A stretch of 33,962 nt of DNA from a bacterium UBP4_UBA6127 (GTDB lineage: Bacteria; UBP4; UBA4092), in NCBI GenBank assembly GCA_002428325.1, contig DIVR01000065.1, forward strand, positions 24,902 through 58,863, given 5' to 3'. This document shows, one piece after another, positions 25,594 to 32,635 of the stretch. The first letter of the stretch is position 1. Every line of letters starts with the position of its first letter. A program made the position numbers and the translations under genes. The notes beneath the pieces are model-generated. The model ran no database searches. It had not been told where the DNA came from and worked only from the letters and a program-made list of their open reading frames with translations.

Positions 25594-25599
25594 CATAAT
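25594..25599 (+). promoter_or_regulatory. -10 box of a putative activator-dependent promoter
   Basis: CATAAT lies at the class II distance from the dyad at 25556-25573; there is no -35 consensus, as expected for an activator-dependent promoter. A transcript from about 25606 would run into the 3' end of the converging glycosyltransferase gene. The 29-codon frame at 25598-25687 starts inside this box, so it is probably not the product. Confidence 0.45.
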
Positions 25600-25646
25600 G
25601 ACAATTTATGTCCTGGGTGAAGATATAAATACCCTTCTACATGAAG

Positions 25647-27506
25647 CTAATCAGCGGTATGGAATGTATTATCGTGGTGGGGTTTGATTTCAATTAGGGC
25701 AAACCAGGAATCCCGATAAAGCAGTTTCCCTGATGAAGATGTGAGTTCTTGAATTGCTGGAAATTTAGCATGATTGATAAGAATGGATGCCGGAATTGCC
25801 ACATAAGTTATTTTTATTTCATCCAGTTTCTGGACTATTTCATCTGCTGATTTAGCATGCAAAACAAAACTGGTCAAAGGTGAAGGGTCAAATTCACTAT
25901 TTGCCATATAATGCCTGTTGCAATAAACGCCGGAATATCCTGCCGGTAGAAGGACTCTGGCATCTTCCGGGGTATTTTGATTAATAAACTTAAGAAGAGA
26001 ATAAACTGGCAGCCGTTCCAAATAGGTATCCTTGGTCTTTTCCGAAAGAACCGGAATAAGGGATTCATTCAAATCCTGGGTATATCCCAATCTGCCAAAC
26101 ACTGAAAAAATAGAGAGTAACAACGCCAATAACGGAATCAATACCTTATCCATTCCCTGTTTATATGAAAAAGCCTCTTTGCAAACCATGGCGCAGAAAT
26201 AAGCCATGATTGGATAGGTTGGATAAAGGAACCTTCCATCCAGTCCCCCTTCCAAAGCCAGGTAAATAAACCAGGCTATCACTCCCCAAATCCCTGTCTT
26301 GCGGGTCAGGGGTGTCAGTCGCTTCCAAAAGCATAATCCGACTCCCAGGCAGACAAAAAATAAGGCAATCATCCAATTTCCATTTATCATAATTCCGGAA
26401 AAGACTTCCATGGATTTTGCGGGTAACCCAGCCAGTGAAAAGGACTGCACGTGCCGGATGTTGGAAAACCCAAGACCTGCTTGCCGGTAATCGAGATAAG
26501 AGGGGAAAACATTACCTAATAAGGGGAATACCGGATTACCGGTATAAACGAGATTTCTTATAAACCAGGGTAATAGAGGAAGGAAAATGATGAATCCACA
26601 GGGTATCCAGCATTTATATTGGGGCTTATCTTTTGTTCGGATAATCAATAAAAGGGTCCAGGCTCCAATTATCAGGGGATAGAAGGCAAAACTGATCATC
26701 TTGATGGACATGCCGATTCCTGCCATTAAAGCTGAAAGGCAAAGCCATCGGGAATATCGTGTTTTTTCCCATTTCAACCAGGCGGCAAAAGCCAGCAGCC
26801 CATAAAACATCCAACCATTTTCATTATAAGCGGTGGATGCCATCCAACCGGACTGGGGTAAGGAATAAAAGAGAAAGGCCGCCAATAAGGGAAAGGTGTT
26901 TTCCTGGGAAGACTCTTTTTTGGCAATTCTCCAAATCAGGATAGCACTCATAAATCCCATGGAAAGATGGAGTAATTTGGGAATCAAGGTATTGTCCAGC
27001 ATCATTCCCAGGGTATAAATCATTTCCATATTCAAGGAATAAAAATGGTAAGCCAGGTAAGGAATATCGAAAATCTGATGGTATTGAAGATACAGGTGGG
27101 GAACAGTAACATGATATTGCAGTGAATCCTGACGGAGTTCAGGGGTCAGGGCTCCAGAAATATTCAGTATTAATAAGAATCCCATGGCGGTTAAAAGAGC
27201 TAACTCAGAAAATGGATAGGATTTGATTTTCAAAGCAGGCAGTTTTGTGAAAATGGGTTGCTTCCGATAAATGAAAATTCCTGCCAGGGTCGTTAGAACT
27301 AAAAAGATAAGCCCAATGGAAGGATACAGCAATCCAATATTTCCCAGGGAAAAAATAAGGAATGCCCATATTCCTGTTCCCAAGCCAATAGCAAATAATC
27401 CATCGATCCAGGGGTCTTCAGTCCTGATATCCATTAAATCCAACAGGATTCTCCCCAAAGCCCCGGCTGAAATGAGAATCCAGCCTGCCAATAAGAGGGG
27501 CATCAT
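25647..27506 (-). CDS. GT-C-type membrane glycosyltransferase, PMT/ArnT-like
   Basis: A 619-residue polytopic membrane protein with about ten to twelve helices. The first periplasmic loop holds LTPELRQDSLQYHVTVPHLYLQYHQIFDIPYLAYHFYSLNMEMIY, where the acidic residue after the first helices is typical of GT-C enzymes that use lipid-linked sugar donors. RFLYPTYPIMAYF and a C-terminal soluble part (VYSLLKFINQNTPEDARVLLPAGYSGVYCNRHYMANSEFDPSP) fit the GT39/PMT_2-like group. It is the last gene of a minus-strand trio; its ATG overlaps the stop of the preceding gene by four bases (27503-27506). The acceptor is unknown; glycosylation of pilins or envelope glycans is possible. Confidence 0.75.
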   Translation of the reverse strand: MMPLLLAGWILISAGALGRILLDLMDIRTEDPWIDGLFAIGLGTGIWAFLIFSLGNIGLLYPSIGLIFLVLTTLAGIFIYRKQPIFTKLPALKIKSYPFSELALLTAMGFLLILNISGALTPELRQDSLQYHVTVPHLYLQYHQIFDIPYLAYHFYSLNMEMIYTLGMMLDNTLIPKLLHLSMGFMSAILIWRIAKKESSQENTFPLLAAFLFYSLPQSGWMASTAYNENGWMFYGLLAFAAWLKWEKTRYSRWLCLSALMAGIGMSIKMISFAFYPLIIGAWTLLLIIRTKDKPQYKCWIPCGFIIFLPLLPWFIRNLVYTGNPVFPLLGNVFPSYLDYRQAGLGFSNIRHVQSFSLAGLPAKSMEVFSGIMINGNWMIALFFVCLGVGLCFWKRLTPLTRKTGIWGVIAWFIYLALEGGLDGRFLYPTYPIMAYFCAMVCKEAFSYKQGMDKVLIPLLALLLSIFSVFGRLGYTQDLNESLIPVLSEKTKDTYLERLPVYSLLKFINQNTPEDARVLLPAGYSGVYCNRHYMANSEFDPSPLTSFVLHAKSADEIVQKLDEIKITYVAIPASILINHAKFPAIQELTSSSGKLLYRDSWFALIEIKPHHDNTFHTAD

Positions 27507-28720
27507 GTGGAGATTTCCTTTTGGGTTTGCCAGAAGAAAAATCCCAGCCAGGCCGCCAGCAGCCCATAGGTATGGAAATATATCCCCCAGAAGATATTTC
27601 CAAAAGTCAGATTCAGGTTATCCATCTGAAATCCCATTAACATTAAAAGCCAGGAGGACAGAAGCAGAATCAATACTTTAAGGTCCTTGATTTCATCCAT
27701 CCAAATCCAGGCTACAGCATACCCCATGAGAATCAGGAGGAATTGATGGTGTTCAGCATACGTGGTGGCCAGGAATAAAGAAGTGATTCCCAGGGAATAT
27801 TCAACCAAGGTTGCTCTTTCTCCCACAATTTGACGGGGGACTTTGAAAGCCAGTAATAGCCCAATTCCCAGGGTTATCAGCAGGCTGATGGAATAGATAG
27901 GTAGAAACTGGGGGAGATACCCCTGATGCTGGGTCTCCATTAAAAATGAATAAAGGGATATATTTCCCTGATGCATCCAATGGGTTTGGGTATAGTGAAG
28001 ATAGATTTGAGTGTCCTGGAGAAATTTTAAATGAGGCTCGATTCCCACAATCCCAACCGAAAGCAGCAACAGGACCAGAACTGTCAAAAAGGCCGAAGCC
28101 ATCAGCTTCCATTGCCGTTTCCATCCCCAGTAAATCAGAAATGCAATGGGAAGTATTTTTATCATGATCGATAATCCCAACAGGGTCCCGGCAACACAAG
28201 GCTTTTGTTTGGCATAGAACCAGAAGGAACTTGCCAGTAGTATTAAAATCAACAGGTTGGCCTGTCCATGATAAAAAGATTCAATGAAAGGGGTAAAATT
28301 CAAAGCAACAATCAGGAAGCCATAACGATACCAGGTTTCTTTCCAGAGGGGTCGCTGTTTTGCCCAGTCCCGAAACATCCAGCCTCCCCAGAGGAATAAA
28401 ATCACATTAATACCCAGCCAGAGATGCTTTGCTACGGAATAATCAAACCAGGTAAAAGGCCTTATTAGGAGTCCCCAAAAAGGCGGATAGTAAAAAGAAG
28501 GATGCTGGGCATTGGCGACATTGAGTAAAAAAGGGTAACCCGTTTTGAGATGGTTCGCCCATCCATAATAAACATGGAAATCAATGTTCATATTATGAAG
28601 GGCTTCCCAAAATCCATTATACCCAAAATTCAGGGTTGTAATCCCCATCAATAGCCAGAATAAAGGGGTGAACCATCTGTTTTCTGTTACTTCAAAGGGG
28701 GATGAATCGGTCTTGCTCAT
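27503..28720 (-). CDS. GT87/DUF2029-like membrane glycosyltransferase, second of the operon
   Basis: A 405-residue membrane protein with about nine to ten helices. NIDFHVYYGWANHLKTGYPF followed by SFYYPPFWGLLIRPFTW matches the loop of GT87 (DUF2029) proteins, where D-x-x-x-Y-Y and YPPF recur; the family includes polyprenol-phosphate-mannose-dependent mannosyltransferases. ESFYHGQANLLILILLASSFWFYAKQKPCVAGTLLGLSIMIKILP is the other conserved block. It overlaps both neighbours by four bases, showing tight coupling. It is clearly paralogous to the gene that follows it at higher coordinates. Confidence 0.78.
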   Translation of the reverse strand: MSKTDSSPFEVTENRWFTPLFWLLMGITTLNFGYNGFWEALHNMNIDFHVYYGWANHLKTGYPFLLNVANAQHPSFYYPPFWGLLIRPFTWFDYSVAKHLWLGINVILFLWGGWMFRDWAKQRPLWKETWYRYGFLIVALNFTPFIESFYHGQANLLILILLASSFWFYAKQKPCVAGTLLGLSIMIKILPIAFLIYWGWKRQWKLMASAFLTVLVLLLLSVGIVGIEPHLKFLQDTQIYLHYTQTHWMHQGNISLYSFLMETQHQGYLPQFLPIYSISLLITLGIGLLLAFKVPRQIVGERATLVEYSLGITSLFLATTYAEHHQFLLILMGYAVAWIWMDEIKDLKVLILLLSSWLLMLMGFQMDNLNLTFGNIFWGIYFHTYGLLAAWLGFFFWQTQKEIST

Positions 28721-29958
28721 GATAAAGAATCCTCTTTAATAGGAGACCGGAACCGGTATGTAAGATAACATAAGACTAAGCAACTGCCCAAGATGAACAA
28801 TCCATCCAAATAGTTAAAATATTGAGTACAGAACCTTGTTATGCCCATATTTTGGGCATGGAAAACCAAGCCAGTTCCCAGCCAGCCTATCAAAAGCAAT
28901 CCTAGGGCTGACCTGAATTCCTTATGGGTTAAGACTTCCCATCCTCCCATGAATCCCAGAAGGGGAAAGGTATAATGATGATTTTCTCCAAAGTAAGATA
29001 TCAGGGGGAGGATGGTTGCCCATAATCCATATTCCAGCAGGGTAGGGACTGCCTTCATTCTGGTTTGCCGAAGGGAAAGCATAATGGCAGTACCCAGGAG
29101 GACAATGCTAAAGCTTACCTGTCCTGCCATGGGGGAAATAAAACCTGGCAGATATCCATCTCCCTTTAAATTGGATAACAAAGAATAGAGGGTGATATTT
29201 CCATATAAATTGTAATGGATTTGGGTATAGGCAGCATAATGCTTAAACAATATCCAATAATCCAGGTGAACCTTCCAACCCAGTACGATTATAGATAGAA
29301 TTAATAGGCCTCCCAGGGTTCCCAAGGTCGAAAGGCATAGTTTGTATTCTTTTTTGATAACCCAATAGAGAAGGAATATCCCTGGTGTGTATCGGGTGCT
29401 GATGGCTAGAGCCAGAAAAAATCCTGCCCAGAGGGGATAACCTTTTTTCCAGGCCCCAAAAGAAGCCCCCAGACAAATCAAGATTAAAAGATTGATCTGC
29501 CCGTTTTTCAGAGTAACCCATAAAGGAGGGTAATTTAATACAAGAACAGCTAAAAAACTCCAGATATATATCCTGGATAGATGTGAACTATTTTTCTCGC
29601 TCAGTAGATATCCCCCGCCCCAAATGAACCCGCCTGCCATCAGGGTATTCAAAATGACCCAGATGTTTTTAGCTATCCCATAAGAAAACCAGCTAAGGGG
29701 CTTGAAGAATACCCCCCAGATGGGAAAATAGAGAAACCAGGGGATTGGCTGGTCGGCTATTCGTGGGTCAGGCATACAGGCAAAATCATAATATGCCCGA
29801 AAATCGACTCCTCGGAATTGCCAGGCCGGGAGAAAGGCATTCAGGATATAATTTGCCAGGGAAATCAGAACTAATATTGTTAATGTTAGCCTGATTTTCT
29901 TCTGGTTAGAATTATTTGTGTCGGTGGAAGTTATAAACTCCATAAAACTGCTGTTCAT
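28717..29958 (-). CDS. GT87/DUF2029-like membrane glycosyltransferase, first of the operon
   Basis: A 413-residue protein with the same layout as its paralogue: FRGVDFRAYYDFACM, FLYFPIWGVFFKPLSWFSYGIAKNIW and TLKNGQINLLILICLGASFGAWKKGYPLWAGFFLALAISTRYTPGIFLLYW. The last block (GQxNLLxLxxL...G..L.LA...K..P) is the GT87 signature. The annotated ATG at 29958 overlaps a promoter -10 box, so the real start may be Met6 at 29943; neither has a ribosome site. It heads the three-gene minus-strand operon and overlaps the next gene by four bases. Confidence 0.77.
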   Translation of the reverse strand: MNSSFMEFITSTDTNNSNQKKIRLTLTILVLISLANYILNAFLPAWQFRGVDFRAYYDFACMPDPRIADQPIPWFLYFPIWGVFFKPLSWFSYGIAKNIWVILNTLMAGGFIWGGGYLLSEKNSSHLSRIYIWSFLAVLVLNYPPLWVTLKNGQINLLILICLGASFGAWKKGYPLWAGFFLALAISTRYTPGIFLLYWVIKKEYKLCLSTLGTLGGLLILSIIVLGWKVHLDYWILFKHYAAYTQIHYNLYGNITLYSLLSNLKGDGYLPGFISPMAGQVSFSIVLLGTAIMLSLRQTRMKAVPTLLEYGLWATILPLISYFGENHHYTFPLLGFMGGWEVLTHKEFRSALGLLLIGWLGTGLVFHAQNMGITRFCTQYFNYLDGLFILGSCLVLCYLTYRFRSPIKEDSLS

Positions 29959-29985
29959 TATGATATGAACTCATATGTTTGTCAA
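29957..29985 (-). promoter_or_regulatory. Sigma-70-type promoter of the glycosyltransferase operon
   Basis: On the minus strand TTGACA (29980-29985) and CATAAT (29957-29962) are spaced by 17 bases. The -10 box overlaps the first ATG, implying a very short leader or a leaderless transcript starting near 29950. Confidence 0.6.
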
Positions 29986-30011
29986 TATTTTTGGGTTTTT
30001 CCTGCTTTGGA

Positions 30012-30058
30012 ACGGAGTTGTAACGGAGAGGGTCAGACCCTCTCCGTTACAACTCCGT
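30012..30058. repeat. 47-base perfect palindromic element
   Basis: Two 23-base arms (30012-30034 and 30036-30058) pair perfectly around a single A. The centre reads GAGGGTCAGACCCTC and the outer part ACGGAGTTGTAACGG. It lies between divergent genes. A diverged copy sits at 7398-7447. It resembles REP/MITE-like palindromes; a bidirectional terminator is unlikely because neither side has a T run of note. Confidence 0.8.
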
Positions 30059-30206
30059 CTAAAAACGGTTTCCGGAAGTAGGAAAAATCAGGGTAATAAT
30101 CAGAAAATTATTAAAAATCATAAGGATTCTGAAATCAGGGAAAATATGATATAACATCAATAGCATCTGTATAGACAGTGTTTATGGCCTCAGGAGTGAA
30201 TACCTT

Positions 30207-31235
30207 ATGATTAAATCAACCTTACCGGAGATTGAAGAGAAATTAGCCAAGATTAAACGGGTCAAGCTGGCGCAACTGCCAACGGCACTAGAGAAACTGG
30301 ATCGATTGGGGCAGGCAATCAATATGAAACATCTCTGGATTAAGCGAGATGATAATACGGGTCTGGCCTTTGGCGGGAACAAAGCTCGTAAATTGGAGTT
30401 CCTGGTAGCCGACGCCATGGAAAAGGGAAGTAATCTTTTATTAACAGTAGGAGGCGTTCAATCCAATCATGCCAGAATGACTGCTGCTGCTGCCCGGGCT
30501 TATGGGTTAGATTGTTGCCTGTGGCTGTTGGGAAAGAATAATCCCCAGGGTCTGCCGGGTAATTTATTACTGGATAAAATCCTTGGAGCCCGGGTTGAAT
30601 TACATCCTTACATGGATGATGAGACTCTTCTGGAAGCTGTCGATGATTATTTTGACACTCTTAAGGAAAAAGGCAAAAAACCTTATTATATTCCCATGGG
30701 AGGTTCTACCGGATTAGGAGACTTGGGATATGTGATGATGGTCCTTGAATTGGCCGAACAACTTTATTTAAAAGGTGAAACATTGGATAAGATTATTTTA
30801 GCGGCTGGTTCAGGAGGAACCCTGGCTGGCTTGACCCTTGGTTGTAAATTATTCCTCCCGGGGACACAAGTCTGGGGTATCTCTATCGGCATCCGAAAAG
30901 ATGAGCTTGCTGATAAGATAATTCGAGGGATTAGAGAATCTGAGCATATTCTGGGTATTTCTCCTATTGTCTCCACCGGTGATATTCATCTCTGGGATGA
31001 CTACATTGGTGAAAAATATGCGGTTGCCAGTTTGGCTGGCAATGAAGCCATTATTCAAACAGCTCGAACTCAGGGTATCCTCCTGGACCCAGTCTATACC
31101 GGGAAGGCGATGGCTGGTCTGATCGACTTGCGGAATAAAGGGGTCCTATCTTCTTCTGATCGGGTTTGTTTTGTCCATACGGGTGGAACACCTGCCTTAT
31201 TTGCTTATGAGGATTCGTTAGCACCTCTTTTATAA
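30207..31235 (+). CDS. PLP-dependent D-cysteine desulfhydrase / ACC deaminase-family enzyme
   Basis: A 342-residue cytoplasmic fold-type II PLP enzyme. The start of the domain, KRVKLAQLPTALEKLDRLGQAINMKHLWIKRDDNTGLAFGGNKARKLEFL, is characteristic; the Lys of GGNKARK (near 59) should hold PLP. VGGVQSNHARMTAAAARAYGLDC is the substrate-binding block and LAAGSGGTLAGL the phosphate-binding loop. FVHTGGTPALFAYEDSL closes the domain. Family members release pyruvate, ammonia and sulfide from D-cysteine, open the ACC ring, or act on L-cysteate; sequence alone does not choose. CAGGAG lies ten bases before the ATG. Single gene with its own terminator. Confidence 0.88.
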   Translation: MIKSTLPEIEEKLAKIKRVKLAQLPTALEKLDRLGQAINMKHLWIKRDDNTGLAFGGNKARKLEFLVADAMEKGSNLLLTVGGVQSNHARMTAAAARAYGLDCCLWLLGKNNPQGLPGNLLLDKILGARVELHPYMDDETLLEAVDDYFDTLKEKGKKPYYIPMGGSTGLGDLGYVMMVLELAEQLYLKGETLDKIILAAGSGGTLAGLTLGCKLFLPGTQVWGISIGIRKDELADKIIRGIRESEHILGISPIVSTGDIHLWDDYIGEKYAVASLAGNEAIIQTARTQGILLDPVYTGKAMAGLIDLRNKGVLSSSDRVCFVHTGGTPALFAYEDSLAPLL

Positions 31236-31267
31236 CCCATATTCTTATCTGATTGGGATATCATCTC

Positions 31268-31305
31268 AGGGAACTGGATATTTTTCCTTCCAGTTCCCTT
31301 TTTAT
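31268..31305 (+). terminator. Rho-independent terminator of the desulfhydrase gene
   Basis: AGGGAACTGGA and TCCAGTTCCCT form a perfect 11-base-pair stem with a ten-base loop, followed by TTTTTATT. Confidence 0.9.
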
Positions 31306-31450
31306 TGGGAACTATCCAGCGTAGGTGTGAGAAAAAGATTACACCCAGCAAGCTCCTGATTCATCATAAACCCACTTTTCTATCAAGGTAATTATTTGTA
31401 ACATATTATATTTCAATAATCTATCTAAGCTTATCCAATGATATAGTGAA

Positions 31451-31467
31451 TTGGCACAGTAACTGCA
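31451..31467 (+). promoter_or_regulatory. Sigma-54 (-24/-12) promoter
   Basis: TTGGCAC-AGTAA-CTGCA has GG and GC exactly ten bases apart and matches the consensus TTGGCAC-N5-TTGCA at all but one fixed position. The predicted start is near 31478, about 27 bases before the sigma factor gene. No enhancer-binding site was identified upstream. Confidence 0.75.
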
Positions 31468-31504
31468 TTATTAAATAGTAGAAAGAAGAAGGAGGGTAAA
31501 GGCC

Positions 31505-32350
31505 ATGATCAACAAAGAAATGGATAGTTCCTTAGGGATTTATATATCAGAAATCAACCGGACGCCTTTATTAACTCCCCAGGAGGAAGTTGAATTAGGT
31601 CTCCTGATTCGAAAAGGAGGTCCTGAGGGTGATGCCGCTAGAAAAAGGTTCATTGAAGCTAATTTGCGGTTGGTAGTTAAGATGGCCAAACAGTTTTCAA
31701 ATCAAGGCCTTTCTCTTTCAGATATGATTCAAGAGGGAAATATCGGGTTAATAGAATCCGTGGAAAGGTTTAACCCCGATTTGGGTTTTCGGTTTTCCAC
31801 TTTCAGCGCTTACTGGATACGGCAGGCTATCCAACGAGGTATAGCAAAAAAAGCCCGTCAAATCAGATTGCCGGTCCGTAAACATCGGTCTCTTGCTCAG
31901 ATGGAATATCTCCGTTCCCAGTTTTATATCCAATATGGCAGATATCCTGATGATAAAGAAATGGCTAAACTGTTGAAAATATCAGTGAAAACAGTCAAAC
32001 AATTAACAGCCTGTCGGGAAATGCCAGTCTCTCTGGAAGCTCCTGTCGGCGGTGATGGCCAATCTGAATTGGAAGAATTTGTAGAGGATAAAGAAACGTT
32101 ATCGCCTAGAAATAATGCAGTTACAGAACAACTCCGGGAAAAGATCGAATTGGTATTAGGGTTTCTCTCTGAGAGAGAAAGAAAAATTTTACTTTGGAGG
32201 TATGGATTTTCAAGTGGGTATGATGTATCATTAAGAGGTATTAGCAAAAAGGTAGGTTTAAGCCAGGAAGGTGTCAGGCGGATTGAAAAAGAAGCCTTAA
32301 ACAAATTACGCCGACCGGCTATTAAAGCCCAGATTGAGGGATTCATATAG
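31505..32350 (+). CDS. Group 2 sigma-70 family factor (RpoS/SigA-like)
   Basis: A 281-residue RNA polymerase sigma factor. It has region 1.2 (SLGIYISEINRTPLLTPQEEVELG), region 2 (RFIEANLRLVVKMAKQF, LSDMIQEGNIGLIESVERFNPDLGFRFSTFSAYWIRQAIQRGI), region 3 (YGRYPDDKEMAKLLKISVKTVKQL) and region 4 with the helix-turn-helix SLRGISKKVGLSQEGVRRIEKEALNKLRRP. Region 1.1 is missing and the length is far below a housekeeping RpoD, so it is an alternative, RpoS-type factor. AGAAGGAGGG precedes the ATG. The sigma-54 promoter upstream implies that another sigma factor switches it on, as in the Borrelia RpoN-RpoS cascade. Its own targets are unknown. Confidence 0.93.
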   Translation: MINKEMDSSLGIYISEINRTPLLTPQEEVELGLLIRKGGPEGDAARKRFIEANLRLVVKMAKQFSNQGLSLSDMIQEGNIGLIESVERFNPDLGFRFSTFSAYWIRQAIQRGIAKKARQIRLPVRKHRSLAQMEYLRSQFYIQYGRYPDDKEMAKLLKISVKTVKQLTACREMPVSLEAPVGGDGQSELEEFVEDKETLSPRNNAVTEQLREKIELVLGFLSERERKILLWRYGFSSGYDVSLRGISKKVGLSQEGVRRIEKEALNKLRRPAIKAQIEGFI

Positions 32351-32375
32351 AAGATACTTTAAAAGAACATAAAGC

Positions 32376-32397
32376 TTCTCCCTCTCCCCAGGGAGAA
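32376..32397. repeat. Small hairpin after the sigma factor gene
   Basis: TTCTCCCT and AGGGAGAA form a perfect eight-base-pair stem with a six-base loop. No T run follows, so it is not a standard terminator by itself. Confidence 0.55.
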
Positions 32398-32400
32398 TAT

Positions 32401-32474
32401 AATCGCACGGCGTTATCCCCCTATCGTTTTCCCCCTGCATCGGCTAGCTCGTCTATAAGATAACCCGTGCGATT
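32401..32474. repeat. Long-arm inverted repeat with 41-base loop
   Basis: AATCGCACGGCGTTATC (32401-32417) pairs with GATAACCCGTGCGATT (32459-32474), with one bulged C in the left arm. The loop is pyrimidine-rich at its start and contains GCTAGC. A loose T-rich tract (TTTATTATTATTATTTC) follows. It could be a terminator of unusual form, a structured RNA or a small mobile-element relic. Confidence 0.6.
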
Positions 32475-32548
32475 CCTTTATTATTATTATTTCTGCTTCA
32501 TCCTTGGTAATAAAAATCCCCTGAAAAACTAATCCCCCATAAATCGAG

Positions 32549-32554
32549 TATAAT
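32549..32554 (+). promoter_or_regulatory. Possible -10 box for the amidase gene
   Basis: A perfect TATAAT lies 82 bases before the amidase start, but no -35 element is seen 16-18 bases upstream. It may be used with an activator or the alternative sigma factor. Confidence 0.3.
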
Positions 32555-32635
32555 ATTATTCGGTCAACGACATTCCCTCTCCAGGGATATAAGATTTCAT
32601 AGTTGTATTATTAAATAAATAAGGAAATATGCCAG

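Noticed and set aside
25598..25687. 29-codon frame downstream of the dyads with AAGGGGAG ahead of its ATG
   Set aside because: Its ATG lies inside the CATAAT box, it resembles no known protein, and it overlaps the 3' end of the converging gene. A start upstream of the box would be needed to translate it.
27271..27681. 136-codon plus-strand frame across two glycosyltransferase genes
   Set aside because: It is antisense to two clearly conserved membrane protein genes, and its Arg/Lys/Pro-rich translation is typical of a shadow frame.
32401..32474. Integron attC-like site
   Set aside because: The arms do not carry the GTTRRRY/RYYYAAC core sites and no integrase or cassette array is near.
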